Below the pieces are notes generated by a model, which had not been told where the DNA came from, searched no databases, and saw nothing but the letters and a program-made list of their open reading frames with translations. DNA of 39,074 bases from positions 1-39,074 of the forward strand of contig JAFSYM010000059.1 of assembly GCA_017450005.1 (NCBI GenBank), in the 5' to 3' direction. Below are positions 30,702-38,269 of the stretch, piece after piece. Made by a program: the position numbers and the translations under genes. Within the stretch, counting starts at the first letter, position 1. Every line of letters starts with the position of its first letter. This DNA is from Clostridia bacterium (GTDB lineage: Bacteria > Bacillota > Clostridia > Oscillospirales > Acutalibacteraceae).

Positions 30702-32536
30702 TTTTTGCGGTATTCCTTTTCTTGCGGCGTACCCTTCGGCATGGCTTTGACCGCTTGCAGGTCGGTGTCCATCTGTGCCGGAAACCCGAGCGCACCCGCC
30801 TGTACAATCCGTTCGGCTCTTTCGAACAGCGGCTGCGTCTGCGGCAAGTCAAAATAACACAGCTCTCCGCGCACCATTTCGGCAATCGCCAGTTCGCGGT
30901 TGTGTGCCCTGACACGCTTATACTCCGCCTTGTCTCTGCGCCGGTCCGGCAGCGGCTCACTCTGTTTGCCCGCGTGTTTTTCCGCCGCCTCGATCAGTTC
31001 CATTCCCTCGGCAAGCGTCTCCTGCGACAGGTCGCCGTGCGCGTAGTCCTCAAGCATGGCGCGCACCTTCAATACCGCGATCATGCCCTCCTGCTTCGTT
31101 TCGGTCAGATCATAGAAGAAATACGGCACAACATTCAGCGTCGCGCCGATGACCGACGCGACGATCAGAACGCCGCAGATCGAGCGAAAATACTGCTCGT
31201 TGTACAGCACGTCGTAAATGTTGCCGCTGTCGTAGCCGAGTGCTGCTGCCGTCTCGGCGTTCAGTCCCGCTTTGTCATAGATGGCGGGCAGCACGGAACC
31301 GGTCGCCAGATTCCACACGCTGCCGATCAGTCCCACAACGGCGAAAATGCCGTCCACACGTTCGCCGCTGATGTACTGCTGGTAGTCGCGGATATCGCCG
31401 TTGATGCTCGGCGTGATGGTGACGGTGATCTGCGTCACGACGTGGTTGACGAACATGCAGACAAGGAAGATCCAGATCATGCTCACCTTGGGCGCGCGGC
31501 GCACGACCGGGAACATGAGCGCAATGAAGAAGATGTTCATCACGTTGGACCAGACCAGCAGATTCTTCTTGCCGACTCTGCGCACCAAAAGGGGTGTGAA
31601 CACCATCGCCCACAGCGCCGCGTTGCCGTAAATCGTCGTAATCAGCGCGAACTGTCCGGCGGAGCAGACGTCCTGATAGTTGTACATCCAGCCCAGAATA
31701 TTGAAAAACGAAGCCTCCAGAAAACCGAGGCACGACGCGAGCGAAATAATCCAGAAGTATTTGTTCTTCACAACCATGCGCAGCGTGTCGAAAAAGCTGA
31801 CGCGGATGCGGTGGTGCTTCGGCTGCACGATCTTTTCCTCTGTGCCGCAGTAAATGAAAACCGACAGCAGCACACCCAGCACGAGAATCGGCGGATAGAC
31901 CGCGCGGTAAACGCGCATATCATAAATGACGTTCTCGCCCGTCACCGCTCTGGCAATCAGCGGCACAATGATATTTGTGATGGACGGCGCGAGCGAGTCG
32001 ACAATGCTCTTGACCGAATACACGTCGCTGCGTTCATACGTATTGGGTGAGAGCACATTGACCAGATTTTCGTTGGAGTCATAGAGGAAATAGTAGAAAA
32101 ACTGAAAGCCGATGTTGAACAGGAGCACCGACGCGCATTTCCACACAAGGCGCATCCGGTCGTACGGCAGAAGGACGAACCCGATACCCAGCAGTGCCGT
32201 CGGGATTGCCGTCAGGAAAACGAACGGGCGGTACTTGCCCTTTTTCAGATGGCTGTAGTCGATGATCCGCGCGCGCAACGTCGTCAGCGGGATATTGGCC
32301 AGCACGCCCGCCAGATACAGAAAGTAAACATGCATCGGCGGTATGCCGATCGTGTTGCCGATCAGCACATTGCCCGTCGAGACGATCATCGTCACAACGG
32401 TATTCGTGATAAACTTTACGCCCATTCCACCCAGAGATACGGCCGCAATCTCCCGAAACGGCATATACCGTCCCTGCGGCGCCTCTTTCCAGTAGGTTTT
32501 CGCCTTTTTCCACAGCGCGCGCACGTCTGTTTTCAA
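30596..32536 (-). CDS. GPH-family (glycoside-pentoside-hexuronide) MFS transporter, frameshifted
   Basis: Cation-coupled sugar symporter of the GPH/MFS type with about 12 helices, likely importing the glycoside cut by the downstream GH5 and GH130 enzymes. Seen: VSLGGMGVKFITNTVVTMIV in the first helix, HLKKGKYRPFVFLTAIPTALLG (the loop 2/3 K-G-K-x-R-P-F signature of the family), NENLVNVLSPNTYERSDVYSVKS, and GDIRDYQQYISGERVDGIFAVVG (a GPH motif with D-Y-x-x-x-x-x-G-x-R-x-D/E-G). About 150 cytosolic residues follow the last helix. The coding frame changes near 30690, leaving an aberrant end. Start: TTG 32536 behind GGGTGGGA; the next ATG in frame would cut into the N-terminal helix region. Divergent promoter at 32571-32599. 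Confidence 0.85.
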   Translation of the reverse strand: MKTDVRALWKKAKTYWKEAPQGRYMPFREIAAVSLGGMGVKFITNTVVTMIVSTGNVLIGNTIGIPPMHVYFLYLAGVLANIPLTTLRARIIDYSHLKKGKYRPFVFLTAIPTALLGIGFVLLPYDRMRLVWKCASVLLFNIGFQFFYYFLYDSNENLVNVLSPNTYERSDVYSVKSIVDSLAPSITNIIVPLIARAVTGENVIYDMRVYRAVYPPILVLGVLLSVFIYCGTEEKIVQPKHHRIRVSFFDTLRMVVKNKYFWIISLASCLGFLEASFFNILGWMYNYQDVCSAGQFALITTIYGNAALWAMVFTPLLVRRVGKKNLLVWSNVMNIFFIALMFPVVRRAPKVSMIWIFLVCMFVNHVVTQITVTITPSINGDIRDYQQYISGERVDGIFAVVGLIGSVWNLATGSVLPAIYDKAGLNAETAAALGYDSGNIYDVLYNEQYFRSICGVLIVASVIGATLNVVPYFFYDLTETKQEGMIAVLKVRAMLEDYAHGDLSQETLAEGMELIEAAEKHAGKQSEPLPDRRRDKAEYKRVRAHNRELAIAEMVRGELCYFDLPQTQPLFERAERIVQAGALGFPAQMDTDLQAVKAMPKGTPQEKEYRKKWLEIARSEQATRRNLSACSTRKTARMKRLRRHTR

Positions 32537-32570
32537 TCGAATCCCACCCTATCCGGTACTTCTTGCTTTG

Positions 32571-32599
32571 ATTATAGCAAATACACATATTATATGCAA
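32571..32599 (-). promoter_or_regulatory. Promoter of the transporter-GH5-GH130 operon
   Basis: Minus strand TTGCAT (32599-32594), 17-nt spacer, TATAAT (32576-32571). Confidence 0.75.
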
Positions 32600-32629
32600 T
32601 CCGCTTGTTGACATTTATTTGAAATTCCG

Positions 32630-32658
32630 TTGCATTTTATCTGCCCGCGCTGTATAAT
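32630..32658 (+). promoter_or_regulatory. Promoter of the small lipoprotein gene
   Basis: TTGCAT (32630-32635), 17-nt spacer, TATAAT (32653-32658). It has the same -35 and -10 hexamers as the divergent operon promoter 31 bp away. Confidence 0.8.
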
Positions 32659-32689
32659 AGAATTACAAATTATCAAGGAGGCGCATAGG

Positions 32690-33007
32690 ATGAAAATATG
32701 GAAAACCGCGGCGGCCGCCGTGCTGGTTCTGGTTCTGCTGGCCGGTCTTGCAGGATGCTCGCTGCTCGGTCCGAAAGGCACGTACAAATCCACCGGCGCT
32801 CTCGGTGAAACACTGACGTTCGGTGAGGACAACAAGGTGACCGGCGAGCTGTTCGGCATCACGCTCGACGGCGAGTACGAGATCAAGGACGATACCATCA
32901 CGTTCAAGTACTCCACATCGTTCGGTCTGGGTACAACGCTGACGAAGTCCTTCTCGCAGAAGGGCGACTCCATCTGGATCGACGGCACGGAATTCGTAAA
33001 GCAATAA
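32690..33007 (+). CDS. Small lipoprotein, beta-rich, unknown function
   Basis: 105-residue exported lipoprotein: signal peptide with lipobox LAGLAGC (acylated C23), then one small beta-rich domain (LLGPKGTYKSTGALGETLTF, GEYEIKDDTITFKYS, KGDSIWIDGTEFVKQ). Such short 'GTY...-G-x-Y-x-I-x-D-D-x-I-T-F' domains are common in clostridial lipoproteins of unknown function. Strong ribosome binding site AAGGAGG before ATG 32690 and an own promoter and terminator, so it is a monocistronic, probably well expressed gene. Confidence 0.82.
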   Translation: MKIWKTAAAAVLVLVLLAGLAGCSLLGPKGTYKSTGALGETLTFGEDNKVTGELFGITLDGEYEIKDDTITFKYSTSFGLGTTLTKSFSQKGDSIWIDGTEFVKQ

Positions 33008-33027
33008 ACGGTACAGTAACGAAAACG

Positions 33028-33084
33028 GCAACGAAACAGAAAACCTGTTTACCGCAGCGTTTCCTGTTTCGTTGTTTTTCTTTT
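33028..33084 (+). terminator. Terminator after the small lipoprotein
   Basis: CAACGAAACAG (33028-33038) pairs with CTGTTTCGTTG (33063-33073), followed by TTTTTCTTTTT. Confidence 0.85.
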
Positions 33085-33091
33085 TATGTTT

Positions 33092-33886
33092 TCATCCGAA
33101 CGGGCGGAACTTGTCGCTCTCGCGCAGATCCAGCAGCTCGGCAAGCGCGCGGAACCGCTCGGGCATACCGATGAATTTGTCCGGATGGTGCGCGTCGCTG
33201 CCCATATAGAACTTGCAGCCGCACTTCTTTGCGATGCGGTACGGCCGCAGCGCGGACGCGAGATCGGCGTCCGTGTCGTATACGGCGGGCATATTCAGCT
33301 CCACGCCGTACCCCTTTTGCGTCGTTTTTTCAAACAGCCCCCGGAACACTTCGTCCGGCACCGTGTCGATGACGCGCAGACTCCGGCCGCCCGGCGCGAT
33401 ATGCCCGCACGTCAGATGCGCGATGCCGACCTTGTTGCGCGGAAAGTTCGTTTCCAGCAGCACCTCAAAGCGGCGCACATACAGCGCGGCGCGCCGTTCG
33501 ATCGCGTCGTCCTCGGCGTCGATCGTAAAGCCCGTCAGATGCAGATGCGTCGTCGGCACGATCAGAAAATCGAGCGAGGCGATCCCCTGCAAGCTCATGC
33601 CGATGACAAACTGTTTGTTCATATCCGTCTCGCAGCCGAAGTGAAAACGCACATGCGCCGACTGCGGCAGCGGCAGTATGCTGCGGATGTGTTCGAGCGA
33701 CTGGCGCGCGTACCCCTCGTCCGCGCCGGGCACGGACGCGTCCCAGCCGTGATCCGTCAGGCAGACGTCCCGATAGCCGTTTTCTTCGGCGTACTGCAAG
33801 ATGCGCGCCGGATTCTGCGCCGGATCGCGCGAGCAGGAGGACAGAAACGAATGGATATGATAGTCATGGTCGATGCGGTATTTCAT
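33092..33886 (-). CDS. PHP-domain phosphatase (histidinol-phosphatase-like)
   Basis: 264-residue cytosolic metallophosphoesterase. PHP motifs with metal ligands: DYHIHS (H10, H12), LTDHG (D45, H46), HFGCETD (E86), TTHLHLTG and, near the end, FYMGSDAHHP. This arrangement is that of HisK-type histidinol phosphate phosphatases, but no other his gene is in the window, so the substrate could be another phosphate ester. The frame is open upstream; ATG 33886 has AAAGGGG before it. A putative promoter TTGTAT-17-TATACT (33935-33907, minus) contains CCGGACACGGG in its spacer, like the operator-like site in front of the first EEP gene. Confidence 0.85.
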   Translation of the reverse strand: MKYRIDHDYHIHSFLSSCSRDPAQNPARILQYAEENGYRDVCLTDHGWDASVPGADEGYARQSLEHIRSILPLPQSAHVRFHFGCETDMNKQFVIGMSLQGIASLDFLIVPTTHLHLTGFTIDAEDDAIERRAALYVRRFEVLLETNFPRNKVGIAHLTCGHIAPGGRSLRVIDTVPDEVFRGLFEKTTQKGYGVELNMPAVYDTDADLASALRPYRIAKKCGCKFYMGSDAHHPDKFIGMPERFRALAELLDLRESDKFRPFG

Positions 33887-33906
33887 ACAACCACCCCTTT
33901 GCCGAA

Positions 33907-33935
33907 AGTATACCATGCCGGACACGGGAATACAA
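33907..33935 (-). promoter_or_regulatory. Putative promoter of the PHP gene
   Basis: Minus strand TTGTAT (33935-33930), 17-nt spacer, TATACT (33912-33907). An inexact inverted repeat CCGGAC/GTCCGG (33918-33923 and 33936-33941) spans it. Confidence 0.55.
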
Positions 33936-33945
33936 GTCCGGCACG

Positions 33946-33974
33946 TTGCAAATGCCGGCAGCTTTTGCTATAAT
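33946..33974 (+). promoter_or_regulatory. Promoter of EEP paralogue 2
   Basis: TTGCAA (33946-33951), 17-nt spacer, TATAAT (33969-33974). The inverted repeat CCGGCA (33938-33943) / TGCCGG (33953-33958) brackets the -35 box. Confidence 0.75.
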
Positions 33975-34000
33975 GAACGCAGTGAAAGGAGCGGGTATTC

Positions 34001-35113
34001 ATGAAAAAAATGTTCAGTCTGCTGCTTGCCGCGCTGTTTGTCTGCGGCACAGCGCTCTTTGCCTTCGCAGAAGACGCCGTCTATACAAAGCCGCTGCGCG
34101 TCATCTCGTTCAACGTGGACGGTCTGCCGATTCCGGCGGCGCTGTCCTCGACGAAGCGTCCCGCCGCTGAAGCGACGCGTCTGCTGGCAAGGCAGGTCAA
34201 TGATGCCGGCTGCGACATACTCTGCGCACAGGAGGACTTCAATTACCACGGTATTCTGTCGCGCGAGCTGGACATGGACTACCGCACCGTCACCAGCGGT
34301 CCCGCCGTCGTCGGCGACGGGCTGAATATCTTTTCCAAAACGCCGATCTACAATGTGCGGCGCGTCGCGTGGGAGGCGGCATACGGCGTCTTTGACTGCG
34401 GTTCGGACGAGCTGACGCCCAAGGGCGTCCTCTGCTGCACGGTCGAGATCGATCCCGGCGTGTTCGTCGACGTGTACACGCTGCACGCGGACGCGTGGGA
34501 GGACGACGACTCGATGCTCGCCAAAGCCGCGCAGTTCGATCAGCTTCTCAATCTCATCAGCGAATACTCCGGCGCGGACAGAGCCGTGCTGCTGACCGGC
34601 GACTTCAACACCAACTACACCACCTTCCGCGAGGGCTATGCCGCCGGGCATTACAACGTGGATCTGTGTCAGAAGCTGCTGGACAATTTCGTCGCCAACG
34701 GCTTTCGTGACGCGTGGGTCGAAGCGAACGCAGACGGCCGTTATGACTTCACGTCCGCCGAAATGTACGCGCGCTACGGCGCGCCGTACCCGCGCACCTG
34801 GGACACGCTCGACCACATCTATTACCGCGACGGCGCGGATGTGACGTTCACGCTTGAGAGCGCATGCTATGACGACATGGACTGCGACGCGATCACGTGG
34901 CCGGGGCACCTGTCCGACCATGCCGCCGTGCGCGCGGAATTTATCTGCACAATTGACAAAACGAACACGGCCGCGCCCGAAACGCTGGTCAGAGAGCGCG
35001 CAAATCCCCTGCGCGCCTTTTTCCGCGGCGTTGCGGCAATTGCCAAAACGCTGTGGACGGCGATCTCGCATCTGCCCGACCTCTTCAAAAACGGGATCGG
35101 CTGGATCAAGTAA
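34001..35113 (+). CDS. Secreted EEP-superfamily phosphodiesterase, paralogue 2
   Basis: 370-residue exported protein (signal peptide about 1-23, AFA before the mature end) with the endonuclease/exonuclease/phosphatase fold. Residues: N38 (SFNVDG), E78 (AQEDFN), H162 (LHAD), D201 and N203 (TGDFNTN), D271-H272 (TLDHIYYRDG), D306-H307 (HLSDHAAV). All the usual positions are kept, including the LDH motif that paralogue 1 lacks. The spacing of motifs up to residue 162 is identical in both paralogues. A basic amphipathic C-terminus follows. RBS GAAAGGAGCGG before ATG 34001. It could hydrolyse a phospholipid headgroup, nucleic acid or sugar phosphate; the sequence does not decide. Confidence 0.85.
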   Translation: MKKMFSLLLAALFVCGTALFAFAEDAVYTKPLRVISFNVDGLPIPAALSSTKRPAAEATRLLARQVNDAGCDILCAQEDFNYHGILSRELDMDYRTVTSGPAVVGDGLNIFSKTPIYNVRRVAWEAAYGVFDCGSDELTPKGVLCCTVEIDPGVFVDVYTLHADAWEDDDSMLAKAAQFDQLLNLISEYSGADRAVLLTGDFNTNYTTFREGYAAGHYNVDLCQKLLDNFVANGFRDAWVEANADGRYDFTSAEMYARYGAPYPRTWDTLDHIYYRDGADVTFTLESACYDDMDCDAITWPGHLSDHAAVRAEFICTIDKTNTAAPETLVRERANPLRAFFRGVAAIAKTLWTAISHLPDLFKNGIGWIK

Positions 35114-35119
35114 TCAGGA

Positions 35120-35145
35120 ACACCTGTCCGGTCGGTGCATACAAT
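35120..35145 (+). promoter_or_regulatory. Candidate mother-cell (SigK/SigE-type) sporulation promoter
   Basis: AC (35120-35121), 16 nt, then CATACAAT (35138-35145). This fits the SigK pattern AC-16-CATAnnnT; the -10 also equals the SigE CATACAnT. It lies 34 bp before the dpaA start. In Bacillus the spoVFA-spoVFB pair is SigK-dependent, so the site is where it is expected. Confidence 0.55.
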
Positions 35146-35178
35146 GCAGTGAATGGGTTTCAGAAAGGAATGATCCCG

Positions 35179-36009
35179 GTGCTGCAAACGATGCACTTTA
35201 CCGTTGCGGGCGGCGACACACGCCTGCACTATACAGCCGAGGCGCTGCGTGAACGCGGTTTTTCCGTAACGCGCACCAAGGCGGACGAAAGCGAAGACTA
35301 TACCGACGCACACCTGCTGATTCTGCCCGTCCCGCTGAGCCGGGACGGCGTGCATGTGCTGACAAGCGCGGCGAATCCGGTGGAAATCCGTACGCTCGCG
35401 CAGAGTCTGCCGACCGATGCGCGCGTCTTCTGCGGTATGCCGCGCGAGGTTGCCGAGCCGTTTTTCCGCCGCGGCATCCGTCTGTACGACTACGCGTCGC
35501 GTGAGGAATTTGCCGTGCGCAACGCGCTGCCGACCGCCGAGGGCGTTGCGCAGATTCTGCTGCAGACGCTGCCGACGACCGTGCGCGGATCGCATGTGCT
35601 GATTACCGGCTACGGCCGCACGGCGCGCGCATGCGCAAGGCTGCTGTCCGCAATGGGCGCGCATGTGACGATTGCGGCGCGCCGCTGCTCGTCGCTGGCC
35701 TTTGCCGACACGGACGGCTACCGCAGTCTGTATCTGCGCGAGCTGCCGCGCTTCATGCATGAGATGGACGCCGTCGTCAACACCGTGCCCGCCACCGTGC
35801 TCACACGCGACGTGCTCGGCGCGATGCGGCGGGACTGCCCCGTCGTCGAAATCGCGTCCGCGCCGTACGGCACCGATATGGACGCCGCCGCGCAACTCGG
35901 CGTGCATGTACAGGTCGCGCCGTCACTGCCCGGTAAAGTCGCGCCGAAAACCGCTGGCGTCATCCTGGCCGAAACCGTTCTGAATATTCTCCGGGAGGGA
36001 AGCGAATGA
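35179..36009 (+). CDS. dpaA: Dipicolinate synthase subunit A
   Basis: With DpaB it oxidises the lysine-pathway intermediate (dihydroxy-)dihydrodipicolinate to dipicolinic acid, made in the mother cell and stored with calcium in the spore core. About 276 residues. Seen: FTVAGGDTRLHYTAEALRERGF at the N-terminus (nucleotide-binding loop), LLILPVPLSRDGVHV, VLITGYGRTARACARLL (a Rossmann G-x-G-x-x-A), AVVNTVPATVLTRDVLG and KVAPKTAGVILAETVLNIL. Start choice: AAAGGA (35164-35169) touches ATG 35170, too close to serve it, and is 9 nt from GTG 35179, which I prefer. Overlaps dpaB (ATGA). Confidence 0.92.
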   Translation: MLQTMHFTVAGGDTRLHYTAEALRERGFSVTRTKADESEDYTDAHLLILPVPLSRDGVHVLTSAANPVEIRTLAQSLPTDARVFCGMPREVAEPFFRRGIRLYDYASREEFAVRNALPTAEGVAQILLQTLPTTVRGSHVLITGYGRTARACARLLSAMGAHVTIAARRCSSLAFADTDGYRSLYLRELPRFMHEMDAVVNTVPATVLTRDVLGAMRRDCPVVEIASAPYGTDMDAAAQLGVHVQVAPSLPGKVAPKTAGVILAETVLNILREGSE

Positions 36010-36584
36010 ACGGAACCTCCGTCGGCTTCGCGCTGTGCGGTTCTTTCTGCACGTTTCAAAAAGTGATCCCCTGTATGCGCGAGCTCGTCCGTCGCGGCGC
36101 CGAGGTCACGCCGATCCTGTCCGAGGCCGCATGGTCAACCGACACACGGTTCGGCACGGCCGCGGACTTTCGACGCGAAATCGAATCCGTCTGCGGACAG
36201 CCGATATGGCATACATTGACCGACGTCGAGCCGATCGGCCCGAAAAAGCTGCTCGATCTGCTGATTGTCGCGCCCTGCACGGGCAACACGCTCGGCAAAT
36301 TGGCCAACGGCATCACTGACACCGCCGTCACGCTGGCGGTCAAGGCGCACCTGCGCAACGCGCGTCCCGTGCTGCTGGCCGTCTCCACAAACGATGCGCT
36401 CGGCGCGTCGGCGCAGAACATCGGCCGGCTCATGAACGTCAGACACATCTACTTTGTCCCCATGGCGCAGGACGACCCGGCGCAGAAACCGAACTCCGTC
36501 GTGGCGGATTTCACCCGCCTGTGCGACGCCGCCGAGGCCGCGCTGCAGGGACGGCAGATGCCGATGCTGCCGGGTCTGGCATAA
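36006..36584 (+). CDS. dpaB: Dipicolinate synthase subunit B (flavoprotein fold)
   Basis: 192-residue partner of DpaA with the flavoprotein/PPC-decarboxylase fold. Seen: VGFALCGSFCTFQKVIP (6-22), TPILSEAAWSTDTRFG, ESVCGQPIWHTLTDVEPIGPKK, LLIVAPCTGNTLGKLANGITDTAVTLAVKAHLR (the family core around A-P-x-T-G-N-T), RPVLLAVSTNDALG and FVPMAQDDPAQKPNS. It confirms that the organism forms spores. The last 15 codons (36531-36575) recur almost exactly at 38822-38866. The gene ends before a strong terminator. Confidence 0.94.
   Translation: MNGTSVGFALCGSFCTFQKVIPCMRELVRRGAEVTPILSEAAWSTDTRFGTAADFRREIESVCGQPIWHTLTDVEPIGPKKLLDLLIVAPCTGNTLGKLANGITDTAVTLAVKAHLRNARPVLLAVSTNDALGASAQNIGRLMNVRHIYFVPMAQDDPAQKPNSVVADFTRLCDAAEAALQGRQMPMLPGLA
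36531..36575 (+). repeat. Direct repeat, left copy (dpaB 3' end)
   Basis: GCCGAGGCCGCGCTGCAGGG and the following 25 bases match 38822-38866 at 43 of 45 positions. The two copies bracket the AT-rich segment with the leucine-rich-repeat gene. Confidence 0.85.
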
Positions 36585-36622
36585 TCGGGAAAAGCTGCAC
36601 ACAAAAACACAACCAACAGAAC

Positions 36623-36670
36623 AAGCTGTCACAGCAGGCTCCTGCTTTGTGACAGCTCTGATTTTTTGAT
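36623..36670 (+). terminator. Terminator after dpaAB
   Basis: AGCTGTCACA (36624-36633) pairs with TGTGACAGCT (36649-36658), with an inner GCAGG/CCTGC helix, followed by CTGATTTTTT. Confidence 0.9.
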
Positions 36671-36833
36671 TATTACGGATTTTTATGGGATAAAAGGCAC
36701 TCGTCTTGATTGTCAGCGAAGCAATCCGTTCTTCGGGAGCATGTGGATTTACTGACACAGAGAGGCGGATTGCCGCAGTCTGTTTTACCGCCTCTACCAC
36801 CCTATAACGCCTAAAACTATTGCCGCCTTTTGC

Positions 36834-36862
36834 TTGACACATGCCGGTGATTATGATACAAT
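36834..36862 (+). promoter_or_regulatory. Consensus promoter with long leader before the LRR gene
   Basis: TTGACA (36834-36839), 17-nt spacer, TACAAT (36857-36862). The next credible start codon is ATG 37115, giving a leader of about 245 nt. Confidence 0.75.
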
Positions 36863-37114
36863 ACTGAATGAATAGAAGCGTGCGCAAAGTATTGCCTGAA
36901 AACCATGGTATTAACTTGTCGCACGGAAAAACGGCAAATCCGGCAGTTGCTGCCATGATTGATTTTACAGGCTTATCTACAATTCGATTTGTTGTCTTCA
37001 TTATCAAAACAGTGAATCATACAGCTTGAACATATAAGGTTATTGCTTTTGGATTGCTGTATGTTTACATGTTTTTGCGAACCGTCAAGATTATTCATTG
37101 AAAGGATGATAAAG

Positions 37115-38269
37115 ATGTCTGATTTTGAGATCATGGATAACCGCTTAATAAAGTATAGCCCGCCAATTTCTCTTTTTTTAACTCCGAGAACGGTCGTTGT
37201 GCCAAACGGTGTTACGAGTATTGGCGAAAAAGCTTTTTATGATAAAAGAATAGAAAGAGTAATCCTTCCGGAAAGCGTTGTAGAAATAGAAAGCAGTGCT
37301 TTTTCTCACTGTAAAAACCTGACGGAAATTATTCTTCCGAATGGATTAAAAACGATCGGAGAAGAGGCGTTTGAGGGGTGCATCAATCTTTCATCTGTCA
37401 ATATTCCGACAAGTGTTACATCCATTGGGAAGAGAGCGTTCTTTTTCACATCAATCACTAAAGCGGTAATCCCGAATGGAATTACAAAAATCGAATGTCA
37501 TACTTTTGATCTCTGTAAAGAATTGTCAGAGGTTACGATTCCGAATAGTGTAAACTATATTGGTGAGGGTGCTTTTTCAGGATGCAATAACCTTAAAAAT
37601 GTATCTTTGCCTGAAAGTATTACCATCATTGAAAAATCAGCTTTTGAATACTGTGGAATCACTGAGATTGAAATACCCTGCAAAGTCAGGGAGATAAAAG
37701 AAGACACATTTTATGAATGTAAAAGATTGGGTAAAGTTACGCTTCCGACTGGATTGAAGGGGATAGGAAAACAGGCTTTCTCGCAATGTGAGAACCTTCG
37801 CAGTATAGACATTCCCGATGGGGTGATTGCAATCGGATCAAATGCGTTTTCTTCTACCGGACTTTTGGAAGCAATCGTCCCGAATTCTGTGACGTCATTT
37901 GACGCTTGGGTATTTGCTGCATGTAAGAACTTAACGACAGTTAAGCTCTCTGACAAAACGACCTCCCTTTACGGCACATTCAATAAGTGCACTGCGCTTC
38001 GGAGCATTCAAATACCGTCTTCCGTAACAAAGATAGGAGACCGTGCTTTTGGAGGCTGTAGATCTTTGAAATCCGTTTTCATCCCGGATGGCGTAACACA
38101 TATTGGTGCGTTTGCCTTTGCGGGGTGTGTAAATCTCAAAACTCTTCGAATTCCCAAGAGTGTATGTAGTATCGGGATGGACGCTTTTGAAAACTGCAGA
38201 AGTCTAAGTTTTAAGAGTATTATTCAGCAAAACCAAGCATATAAACGCAGTAAAACGGCAAAGCAATAG
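37115..38269 (+). CDS. BspA-type leucine-rich-repeat protein
   Basis: 384-residue protein made almost wholly of BspA/TpLRR-type (LRR_5) repeats of 21-25 residues, with the pattern L-x-x-I-x-I-P-x-S-V-x-x-I-G-x-x-A-F-x-x-C. Examples: SVTSIGKRAFFFTSITKAVI, LKGIGKQAFSQCENLRSIDI, GVTHIGAFAFAGCVNLKTLR. About 14 units run from residue 35 to 375. There is no signal peptide, anchor or other domain, so it is either cytosolic or the carrier of repeats without export, unlike most BspA adhesins. ATG 37115 is behind GAAAGGA; the frame is open for 24 more codons upstream but that part has no ribosome binding site. Codons are AT-rich, unlike nearly all other genes here, suggesting transfer. Confidence 0.88.
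   Translation: MSDFEIMDNRLIKYSPPISLFLTPRTVVVPNGVTSIGEKAFYDKRIERVILPESVVEIESSAFSHCKNLTEIILPNGLKTIGEEAFEGCINLSSVNIPTSVTSIGKRAFFFTSITKAVIPNGITKIECHTFDLCKELSEVTIPNSVNYIGEGAFSGCNNLKNVSLPESITIIEKSAFEYCGITEIEIPCKVREIKEDTFYECKRLGKVTLPTGLKGIGKQAFSQCENLRSIDIPDGVIAIGSNAFSSTGLLEAIVPNSVTSFDAWVFAACKNLTTVKLSDKTTSLYGTFNKCTALRSIQIPSSVTKIGDRAFGGCRSLKSVFIPDGVTHIGAFAFAGCVNLKTLRIPKSVCSIGMDAFENCRSLSFKSIIQQNQAYKRSKTAKQ

Larger units (their letters stand above)
36585..37114. other. Intergenic region between dpaB and the LRR gene
   Basis: 530 bp. Holds the dpaAB terminator, a fragment of the CATCACGGA-type repeat (36670-36730; ATTACGGATTTTTATGGGAT then AGCGAAGCAATCCGTTC), a consensus promoter (36834-36862) and a ~245-nt untranslated leader. 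GC content falls sharply from about 36.66 kb. No ORF with a ribosome binding site was found. Confidence 0.65.

Noticed and set aside
30605..32050. A 481-codon plus-strand frame opposite the GPH transporter
   Set aside because: His/Arg/Gln-rich without motifs; the minus strand is a clear transporter.
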